From: Vescimonas sanitatis
GTDB taxonomy: Bacteria > Bacillota > Clostridia > Oscillospirales > Oscillospiraceae
DNA length: 64,000 nucleotides
Reading direction: 5' to 3'
Assembly (NCBI RefSeq): GCF_049060325.1
Contig: NZ_JBMGPW010000008.1
Location: 192,861-256,860 of the forward strand
In this document: positions 58,358 to 64,000 of the stretch, piece after piece
How positions within the stretch are numbered: the first letter of the stretch is position 1
Layout: every line of letters begins with the position of its first letter
Made by a program: the position numbers and the translations under genes
Notes under the pieces: model-generated
Told to the model about the DNA's origin: nothing
Seen by the model: the letters and a program-made list of their open reading frames with translations, nothing else
Databases searched by the model: none

Positions 58358-58579
58358 TTGAGGCAAAGAGAAACCAAGGCGGAACGGTTCGTGCGTGTGG
58401 CTGAACAGCGCACACAACGAGCCGTAGACGCTATCCATTCGCTTTCTAATTGTGCAAGCCGTGTGTGTTACGATTACACGCCGGAACAGGTAGAACAGAT
58501 CATAGCGGCACTGGAGGTGGAAGTAAGACGCCTACAAAGTGCATTTACGGGCGAAAACCGCTTTACACTGCGCCCATAA
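58358..58579 (+). CDS. Small helical ICE protein
   Basis: 73 residues, TTG start with AAAGGAGG nine bases upstream. Coiled, charged: ERFVRVAEQRTQRAVDAIHSL and EQVEQIIAALEVEVRRLQSAF. It probably works with the helicase encoded 15 bases before it. Unnamed. Confidence 0.55.
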   Translation: MRQRETKAERFVRVAEQRTQRAVDAIHSLSNCASRVCYDYTPEQVEQIIAALEVEVRRLQSAFTGENRFTLRP

Positions 58580-58583
58580 GTCA

Positions 58584-58610
58584 GAGGCCCCGGATGATTT
58601 CCGGGGCCTC
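58584..58610 (+). terminator. Hairpin after the methyltransferase operon
   Basis: GAGGCCCCGG-ATGATTT-CCGGGGCCTC. No long T-run, so partial readthrough is likely. Confidence 0.6.
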
Positions 58611-58637
58611 AAATATAAGTCAATAAGGAGTATAAAC

Positions 58638-59204
58638 ATGAAAAGAGAATCTGCCCCGCAGGAGTATACCTGTCGGAATTGCCCGAAACGGTATTACCAT
58701 GCGATCCCCGCGCCCCAGAAGTCAAAGGGACTCATGATGCACTTTGGCGAAAGCTATTGCACCCTGCCGAAGAGAGCCAGGCATCTTAAAAGCCGTGATC
58801 TGAACAGACGGGCACCGGAATGGTGCCCGAAGCGGAAAGTGCCGAACACGCTGCGGATCTACTATTACCGCAGCCCGGAAACGTATATGTTGGACAACGT
58901 GCTGCATCAGGGCTTTGCATTCACACCGCTGCCCACGGCAAGCCGCTATGCAATGGCATATGAGGGAACTTCCACGCTCTCCCCGCGGGAGTTTTGGCTA
59001 AAGCTGCTCACACAGAAGGATACGGAGCTGTTAGGCATAGAGGTCAAAGCCAAGTCCGTAGTAGAGATAGACGATGGGCTTGCCCCGTGCTTTTTCTTCA
59101 AAACGGAAGACGGCTATACGCGCTGTCAGTGCTTCGATGCTGATCGCGCACGCACCAACTGCATGGAAGGCTGGGAGGAATATAATCAGGAGGACATAAA
59201 ATGA
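58638..59204 (+). CDS. Cysteine-containing hypothetical ICE protein
   Basis: 188 residues. Possible zinc site: YTCRNCPKRYYH with later CPKRK and CQCF. AAGGAGTATAAAC precedes the ATG. Its stop overlaps the next gene (ATGA). Not recognised. Confidence 0.55.
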   Translation: MKRESAPQEYTCRNCPKRYYHAIPAPQKSKGLMMHFGESYCTLPKRARHLKSRDLNRRAPEWCPKRKVPNTLRIYYYRSPETYMLDNVLHQGFAFTPLPTASRYAMAYEGTSTLSPREFWLKLLTQKDTELLGIEVKAKSVVEIDDGLAPCFFFKTEDGYTRCQCFDADRARTNCMEGWEEYNQEDIK

Positions 59205-59551
59205 TCATCAACCAAGAGGGTATGCGCTATACATACAACGGCATGACCTATACTGTCGGTGCCGCTGTCATGGCAACAGAGGCAAGTGAATATCGTGGAC
59301 TTTATGGCACCATCACGGAGATCCGTGACGGATCTGACCGAGAGACAGAGAATGATACGCCTGACATCTATTGCTGTTTTGAACCACCTCTGTTTCAAGA
59401 GGAGATCCGGGAGCTGGAGCGACGCTTCACAGAACTATATCAATCGCCTAAGAAGCTCGACGAGATCACACTGGATATGGTTATCATGGCATCGGAGATG
59501 GTTCGGGTGATCTCGCCTCATCCCTCGGTGTGCAAGACATGCAAGGTCTAG
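59201..59551 (+). CDS. Small hypothetical ICE protein
   Basis: 116 residues; beta-rich N-terminus (YTYNGMTYTVGAAVMATE, YRGLYGTITEIRDG) resembling an SH3/KOW barrel, then helices and VCKTCKV at the end. Translationally coupled to the previous gene. Confidence 0.5.
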   Translation: MIINQEGMRYTYNGMTYTVGAAVMATEASEYRGLYGTITEIRDGSDRETENDTPDIYCCFEPPLFQEEIRELERRFTELYQSPKKLDEITLDMVIMASEMVRVISPHPSVCKTCKV

Positions 59552-59560
59552 CTCCTCACA

Positions 59561-59830
59561 ATGCAGTTTACCACAAGCTGGGATTCGGGCTGCATTACAG
59601 AGCTGTACGCCGACTATAATATGGCGCGTTTTGCTATGCTGAAGGGCATCCGCGAAGAACAGGCAGAAGGCTGCGTAAAGGATTGGGCAGAGAAGGATGC
59701 TCTGGAGGAGGAATACTGCACAGATTTTTATGAGGCGTGGCATCGAGATGAATACTCTGAGAAACACTTTACCGCATCCATTGAAAAGCTGTCCCTTACA
59801 TTGCCACAAAGAATTATAGAAGCGGAATGA
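59561..59830 (+). CDS. Small hypothetical ICE protein
   Basis: 89 residues, mostly helical and acidic (EEQAEGCVKDWAEKDALEEEY). It begins nine bases after the previous gene with a poor ribosome site. No family recognised. Confidence 0.45.
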   Translation: MQFTTSWDSGCITELYADYNMARFAMLKGIREEQAEGCVKDWAEKDALEEEYCTDFYEAWHRDEYSEKHFTASIEKLSLTLPQRIIEAE

Positions 59831-59838
59831 AATTATGA

Positions 59839-59870
59839 TTGAAATTATTATAATTTGGAGTATAATAATT
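59839..59870 (+). promoter_or_regulatory. Promoter overlapped by a perfect inverted repeat (second AAA ATPase)
   Basis: TTGAAA (59839-59844), 16-base spacer, TATAAT (59861-59866). AATTATTATA (59843-59852) and TATAATAATT (59861-59870) form a perfect 10-bp inverted repeat across the whole promoter, so the gene is probably autorepressed or controlled by a dimeric repressor. Confidence 0.75.
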
Positions 59871-59887
59871 GTAAAGGTGGTGATCGC

Positions 59888-61288
59888 ATGCATGTATTTG
59901 TTGATCGACAGCAGGAGATGGAGACGCTGCAAAGTGAGTATGAGCGGAACGGCAGCGCACTTGTCGTACTGTATGGACGCCGGCGAGTGGGAAAGACTAC
60001 GCTGATATCCGAGTTTATTCGGGATAAAAACGCCCTGTTTTTCCTTGCGAGTGAAGAGTCCGAAGCACAAAACCGAGCGGCATTCAAAGAGAAAGCGGCA
60101 GAATTCATTGATAGTGATCTTCTGCGTAATGCAGATGTCAAGAGCTGGGACGTGATATTCAAGGCAATCGTGGATGCCAAGCATAACAGCAAGCCCGTTA
60201 TCGTACTGGATGAATTTCAGTATCTGGGCAAAGCGGAGCCTGCGTTCCCTTCCATTTTCCAGCGGATATGGGAAGAGATATTAAAGAACCAGTCTGTTAT
60301 GGTCATTCTTTGCGGCTCCCTGATCTCCATGATGGAGTCCCAGACACTGGCCTACGGCAGCCCTTTATACGGAAGACGAACCGCGCAGATCCGGCTCAAG
60401 CAGATCCCATTCGCCTATTACCATGAGTTTTTCCCTGGCAAAACCCGCAGAGAACTCATTGAGCTATACTCTGTTACAGGCGGTGTTCCCAAATATATCG
60501 AGTTATTTTCGGAGAGTAGCGATATCTATCGTGCTATCCAGAAATGCGTATTGAACCGCTCCGGCTATCTCTATGATGAACCGCATTTTTTGCTGCAGCA
60601 GGAGGTCAGTGAGGTCGGCAGTTACTTTTCCATTATCAAGGCGATCGCGGCTGGAAACCACAAGCTTTCCTCGATTGCCTCTGTGTTAGAGGTCAAGTCA
60701 ACGAACCTGACCAAGTACCTGAAGACCTTGATGGATCTGGATATTCTGGAACGAAGGGTGCCTGTCACAGAGGAAAATCCCGAGAAGAGCAAGCGCGGCC
60801 TTTACAAGATCAAGGATAACTATCTGCGGTTTTGGTTCGCATTTATCTATCCCAATATGAGCTTTATCGAAAGCGGGCATAGCGGTATCGTGATGGATAA
60901 GATCCACAGGGGACTCACTACCAGCCACATTGGCTTCGTATATGAGGACATCTGTGAGGAGCGGATGTGGGAATTGAATGTTAATAACACATGGCCGTTC
61001 CAGTTCTCCAAGCTGGGTGGGTATTGGGATGCCAAGAATGAGATCGACATTGCAGCTCTTGATCCGGAGGGCAAGAACCTGATTTTGGGAGAGTGCAAGT
61101 ACTGGAAAGAACCCGTTGGTCTTAATGTCCTTCATGCGTTGGAAGCTAAGGCCTGCGATGTCGCATGGGAGCGGGATCGGCGAAAAGTGTGGTACGTCCT
61201 GTTCAGTATCTCCGGCTTCTTGGATGAGCTGCGCAATCATGCCGCAACACGGGACGATCTTCTTTTGATTGACGATGGAGAAAGATAG
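59888..61288 (+). CDS. AAA ATPase of the archaeal-type/DUF234 family
   Basis: 466 residues. Walker A GRRRVGKTT (about 30-38), Walker B VIVLDEFQYL, sensor LCGSLISMM, a winged helix (LSSIASVLEVKSTNLTKYLKTL) and C-terminal DUF234 nuclease-like part (KNEIDIAAL ... LGECKYW), which keeps the D-ExK-like arrangement of restriction-type folds. Start ATG 59888 with AAAGGTGGTGA upstream. Like the DUF4143 protein it is stand-alone, self-promoted and of unknown role; a toxin, defence or mobility function is possible. Confidence 0.87.
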   Translation: MHVFVDRQQEMETLQSEYERNGSALVVLYGRRRVGKTTLISEFIRDKNALFFLASEESEAQNRAAFKEKAAEFIDSDLLRNADVKSWDVIFKAIVDAKHNSKPVIVLDEFQYLGKAEPAFPSIFQRIWEEILKNQSVMVILCGSLISMMESQTLAYGSPLYGRRTAQIRLKQIPFAYYHEFFPGKTRRELIELYSVTGGVPKYIELFSESSDIYRAIQKCVLNRSGYLYDEPHFLLQQEVSEVGSYFSIIKAIAAGNHKLSSIASVLEVKSTNLTKYLKTLMDLDILERRVPVTEENPEKSKRGLYKIKDNYLRFWFAFIYPNMSFIESGHSGIVMDKIHRGLTTSHIGFVYEDICEERMWELNVNNTWPFQFSKLGGYWDAKNEIDIAALDPEGKNLILGECKYWKEPVGLNVLHALEAKACDVAWERDRRKVWYVLFSISGFLDELRNHAATRDDLLLIDDGER

Positions 61289-61369
61289 CTGATCGACCAG
61301 CCGGTTCAATATCTTCAAAACGCCCCAAAATTCTTTGAGGGAATTAAAGAAGTCCTGACAAATATGTAT

Positions 61370-61404
61370 AAAACAGACGTGGAGATTTCCGCGTCTGTTT
61401 TTTT
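61370..61404 (+). terminator. Terminator of the DUF234 ATPase gene
   Basis: AAACAGACG / CGTCTGTTT arms with GC-poor loop and T-run to 61404. Confidence 0.82.
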
Positions 61405-61417
61405 CCTATCTGTTGCA

Positions 61418-61442
61418 GTAATGCGTATTAAAGTCGTATAAA
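61418..61442. repeat. GTAATGCGTATTAA motif in the parM leader
   Basis: Bases 61418-61431 are the reverse complement of 30082-30095 in the cluster after virB4. A second half CGTATAAA follows 4 bases later, as in the cluster. Position in front of parM suggests a ParR/centromere or repressor site. Confidence 0.6.
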
Positions 61443-61477
61443 CACAGTATAAGCACAAAAGAGAAGGAGCTGATCTT

Positions 61478-62401
61478 ATGTTAGTCTGTGTAGACCACGG
61501 AAATAAACAAATTAAAACAGCCAGTGGGGTATTTACATCCGGACTGGTAGAGAGCGATACCCGTCCCCCTTTCGGTGACAACATTCTATTTTATCGGGGA
61601 AAATACTACACGCTCTCCGACCAGCGTATCCCCTATACCCGGGATAAAACAGAGGACGACCGATTTTTTATCCTGACGTTGTTCGCCATCGCTTACGAGA
61701 TCAACACGGCGGGCCAGTATGTCCCGGATCGGCTGATGAACATTCAGCTTGCCGTTGGGCTGCCGCCTGCGCATTATGGAACGCAGTATAAACGCTTTGC
61801 CCAGTATTTCCTGAACCGCGGTGTGATCGGGTTTGAATTCAATGGGAGGAAATACTCCATCTGCATCACGGAGGCGGTCTGCTTCCCGCAGGCGCTGGCA
61901 GCCACGGCTCCGGTGTTCAAGCGGCTCCAGCTCGGCACGGTTGCCAAGGCCACTGTGATCGACATAGGCGGTTTTACTGCCGATTACCTCTCCCTGCGCT
62001 ATGGCGCAGCAGACTGGGCTTCCTGCGATTCGCTGGAAAACGGCGTCATTACGCTCTATAACCGATTGCTGTCCAAGATTCGTGCCGACCATGATCTGCT
62101 GCTGGAGGAAACGGACATTGACTCCATTCTCACAGGTTGCAGTACAGAGTACGGCAGTGAGATCCAAACACTGGTAGAGCGCGGCGCGGAGTCCTTCGTG
62201 GCGGACCTTTTCCGTACTCTGCGGGAGCGGAAGATCGAGCTGCGTACCGGCAAGGTTATTTTTGTAGGCGGCGGCTCTCTGCTGCTTCGGAAACAGATCG
62301 AAAAGTCCGGTAAGGTCGGTACAGCCATCTTTGTGGAGGAGATCAGCGCCAACGCTGCCGGGTACGGGCTCTTGTATGCAGCTACGAAGACGAGTAGGTG
62401 A
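61478..62401 (+). CDS. parM: ParM/StbA-type actin-like segregation ATPase
   Basis: 307 residues. Actin fold with phosphate 1 near CVDHGNKQIK, phosphate 2 and connect 1 in TVIDIGGFTADYLSL, adenosine motif VIFVGGGSLLL, and a C-terminal ANAAGYGLL. It should form filaments that push sister copies apart. GAAGGAGCTGATCTT precedes the ATG. The small gene after it fits ParR, giving a type II partition system on an ICE, which implies a replicating circular stage. Confidence 0.9.
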   Translation: MLVCVDHGNKQIKTASGVFTSGLVESDTRPPFGDNILFYRGKYYTLSDQRIPYTRDKTEDDRFFILTLFAIAYEINTAGQYVPDRLMNIQLAVGLPPAHYGTQYKRFAQYFLNRGVIGFEFNGRKYSICITEAVCFPQALAATAPVFKRLQLGTVAKATVIDIGGFTADYLSLRYGAADWASCDSLENGVITLYNRLLSKIRADHDLLLEETDIDSILTGCSTEYGSEIQTLVERGAESFVADLFRTLRERKIELRTGKVIFVGGGSLLLRKQIEKSGKVGTAIFVEEISANAAGYGLLYAATKTSR

Positions 62402-62406
62402 TCCAT

Positions 62407-62793
62407 ATGGGCGAAAAGAAGGATTCCTTCAGATTTACCGTCCAATTCAATGCCGGTGACCCAAGCCACCAGCAGGTAGCCGCGATCTTGAACGAGCAGG
62501 GTCGGCGCAAGGCACAGTTCCTGGTCAACGCCGTGACCCACTATATGAATTGCCCGGAAACACCGGAGGCCGCGGCTGCGCCAAGGATAGACCGGCAAAC
62601 AGTGGAGCAACTGGTTCGTGAGATACTGTCCAATATGCACCCGGAACCCGTACCCGCAATGGGCGAGGATATGCCCGGCTGCGATCCGGCTATTACGGCC
62701 TCTGAAGACATCCCCTTCGATGCCGCAGCCATGCTGGGAGAAGATGGCTTCCATTCGCTCATGGACTCATTGGCTGCGATACAGAAGCCGTGA
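62407..62793 (+). CDS. parR: ParR-like adaptor protein
   Basis: About 128 residues. The N-terminal ~45 residues (FRFTVQFNAGDPSHQQVAAILNEQGRRKAQFLVNAVTHYM) show the ribbon-helix-helix pattern of ParR. The acidic C-terminus would bind ParM filament ends. The ATG at 62407 is chosen; a GTG at 62398 overlaps the parM stop. Assigned by context plus motif. Confidence 0.75.
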   Translation: MGEKKDSFRFTVQFNAGDPSHQQVAAILNEQGRRKAQFLVNAVTHYMNCPETPEAAAAPRIDRQTVEQLVREILSNMHPEPVPAMGEDMPGCDPAITASEDIPFDAAAMLGEDGFHSLMDSLAAIQKP

Positions 62794-62840
62794 AAGCGGC
62801 AGGTGATCATATGGAGCATACTTCGGCATACATAAATTTC

Positions 62841-62879
62841 CAGGAGCCAGACTGCGCGTATTACGCAGCCTGGCTCCTG
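62841..62879 (+). terminator. Hairpin in the gap after parR
   Basis: CAGGAGCCA ... TGGCTCCTG outer stem with an inner CTGCG/CGCAG stem (62852-62868). Little T-run. The rest of 62794-63052 shows only a weak TATATAA box near 63012. Confidence 0.55.
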
Positions 62880-63052
62880 ACCTGTAAAGAGACAATGGTC
62901 GAAAGTAAGCCAGCACTTTCAGACCGGTAGAAATCGCCGCTCCCGCATGATATGATAAGCTTGAAGAAAAGTTTTCCTGTCCACGCAATGAATGGTTATT
63001 TTTGTTGTCTATATAAGTGAAAGGCCTTTACGCAGAAAGAAGGGAGGGCGCA

Positions 63053-63613
63053 ATGAGAGACCATGAGATCATAGAATTGTACTGGGCGCGTAACGAGAGC
63101 GCGATTACCGCCACCACAGAAAAGTACGGGAACTACTGCCATACGATTGCATATAACATACTGCGTAACAAAGAGGATGCGGAGGAATGTGCCAACGACA
63201 CATATCTCGGCGCATGGAATTCGATCCCGCCGCAGCGTCCGAGCCATTTGTCGATCTACTTAGGGAAAATCACGCGCAACCTCGCTCTGAACCGTTATAA
63301 GCGGTATACTGCCGAAAAACGCGGACACGGACAAGTAGTCCTCGCGCTGTCTGAGCTGGAAGCCTGCGTTCCTTCGGAAACGACTGTGGAGCAGACCATC
63401 GAAGAAAATGAGTTGGCTGCCGCCATTGACCGCTTCCTGTATGCAAAGCCCAAGCTGAACCGTAACATTTTTGTCCGCAGATACTATCATCTCTATGCAA
63501 TACGGGATATTGCGGACGCATACGGAATGAGCGAGAGCAAGGTGACGTCTTTGCTTTTCCGTATGAGAAACGAATTAAGACGATTTCTTGAAAAGGAGGG
63601 AATTATGCTATGA
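63053..63613 (+). CDS. ECF-type RNA polymerase sigma factor
   Basis: 186 residues. Region 2 (YCHTIAYNILRNKEDAEECANDTYLGAWNSIPPQRP) and region 4 (RRYYHLYAIRDIADAYGMSESKVTSLLFRMRNELR) of an ECF sigma. Start ATG 63053 after GAAGGGAGGGCGCA. It overlaps the next gene by four bases, and that gene resembles an RsgI-type anti-sigma factor, so the two form a sigma/anti-sigma switch. Whether this pair is ICE cargo or chromosomal is not decided in this window. Confidence 0.9.
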   Translation: MRDHEIIELYWARNESAITATTEKYGNYCHTIAYNILRNKEDAEECANDTYLGAWNSIPPQRPSHLSIYLGKITRNLALNRYKRYTAEKRGHGQVVLALSELEACVPSETTVEQTIEENELAAAIDRFLYAKPKLNRNIFVRRYYHLYAIRDIADAYGMSESKVTSLLFRMRNELRRFLEKEGIML

Positions 63614-64000
63614 AAACCGAAGTTCTTCTTCGTTCGATCGGAAAGATCAATGACGAGCTTATCGCTGACGCGGAAAGCGAAGCAAATACCAAAAGAAAGC
63701 CCGGCTGGGCCAAGCTTGGAACAATGGCTGCCTGCCTTGCACTGGCTCTCTGTACTGGCATCGCCACACATGCCATCCGAAGCAATGCGACAGCAGGTAC
63801 CTTCACAATGGATGTCAACCCCAGCGTGGAATATACGATTGCCAAAAGCGGGAGCGTTAAGAATGTCCGCAGTCTGAACAGCGATGCGGAAAATGCGCTC
63901 AGCGATGTTGCGCTGGGAAAGCAGAGTGTCGAGACCGCTCTAACGCGCACGGTCGCCGCCTACGAGGCCTGCGGATACATGGAAAACGGCGAAGCGACGG
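63610..64000 (+). CDS. RsgI-like anti-sigma factor (partial, runs off the window)
   Basis: 130 complete codons with no stop before the window end. A short cytosolic N-terminus (ELIADAESEANTKRKPG), one TM helix (MAACLALALCTGIATHAI), then the RsgI middle domain: TFTMDVNPSVEYTIAKSGSV and NSDAENALSDVALGKQSVETAL. The ATG overlaps the sigma stop (ATGA). The likely role is to hold the ECF sigma at the membrane until an outside signal. Confidence 0.85.
   Translation, partial: MKTEVLLRSIGKINDELIADAESEANTKRKPGWAKLGTMAACLALALCTGIATHAIRSNATAGTFTMDVNPSVEYTIAKSGSVKNVRSLNSDAENALSDVALGKQSVETALTRTVAAYEACGYMENGEAT

Larger units (their letters stand above)
21362..64000. mobile_element. Integrative and conjugative element (left end to beyond window)
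   Basis: It starts at the tRNA-Met fragment and contains a conjugation operon (VirB2-like, VirB6-like, peptidase, PrgI-VirB4, VirD4), SSB, ParMR, AbiE toxin-antitoxin, DUF932 and methyltransferase-helicase genes, pilus cargo and an opine dehydrogenase cargo. Base composition is visibly less GC-rich than in the first 21 kb. No relaxase, integrase, excisionase or second att copy is seen, so the element continues past 64000. Whether the ECF sigma pair at 63053 belongs to it is uncertain. Confidence 0.88.

Noticed and set aside
1..64000. CRISPR arrays, rRNA operons, complete insertion sequences
   Set aside because: I saw no regularly spaced repeats, no rRNA sequence and no transposase gene in the window.

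Overview
The first ~21.4 kb is chromosome of a high-GC, anaerobic, low-G+C-lineage Firmicute, probably an Oscillospiraceae gut clostridium. This rests on a class A [FeFe]-hydrogenase with a flavoprotein partner, a ClpC-type ATPase tail, an archaeal/eukaryote-type ProS, and the shape of the sorting signals. The rest, from a tRNA-Met 3' fragment at 21362-21406 to at least 64000, is an integrative conjugative element (ICE). Its right end lies outside the window, and no integrase or relaxase gene was found inside it.

Chromosome (1-21361): clpC tail; a divergent methionine gamma-lyase / RidA pair; a 1.63-kb cassette (XRE regulator plus secreted wall protein) bounded by an exact 55-bp copy of the ridA 3' end; LysR regulator and lipoprotein; type-4 uracil-DNA glycosylase; monoglyceride-lipase-like hydrolase; glycerol kinase; zinc-ribbon protein; hydrogenase operon; MATE exporter; MscS channel; a frameshifted InlB-repeat-type gene; a MITE-like palindromic element; proS; PAP2 phosphatase; trigger factor.

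ICE (21362->64000): HTH protein and small regulator; a promoter module; a Gram-positive type IV secretion operon (VirB2-like, VirB6-like, C39-like peptidase, PrgI-VirB4 fusion, VirD4 coupling protein, S1-like protein); an opine-dehydrogenase-family gene as cargo; a second copy of the same promoter module; then a lipoprotein and a complete sortase-assembled pilus operon (thioester tip adhesin, SpaA-type backbone pilin, two class C sortases). These are followed by an AAA_14/DUF4143 ATPase flanked by a sortase remnant, a small-gene accessory operon with sigma-like factors, an AbiEi/AbiEii toxin-antitoxin pair, SSB, DUF932 protein, a DNA methyltransferase-SNF2 helicase fusion, a second stand-alone AAA ATPase, a ParM/ParR segregation pair, and an ECF sigma / RsgI-like anti-sigma pair cut by the window end.

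How it fits together: the T4SS operon and the pilus operon are ~13.6 kb apart but start from two copies of one 63-bp promoter/operator (50 of 63 positions identical), each followed by leader hairpins. DNA transfer and a covalently sticky surface pilus therefore look co-regulated. Maintenance functions (ParMR, AbiE, methyltransferase-helicase, SSB) and several self-regulated ATPase units make up the rest. A TAATGCGTATTAA-type motif occurs both as a cluster after virB4 and singly in front of parM, and may be a shared binding site. All family assignments come from reading the sequence; no database search was run.
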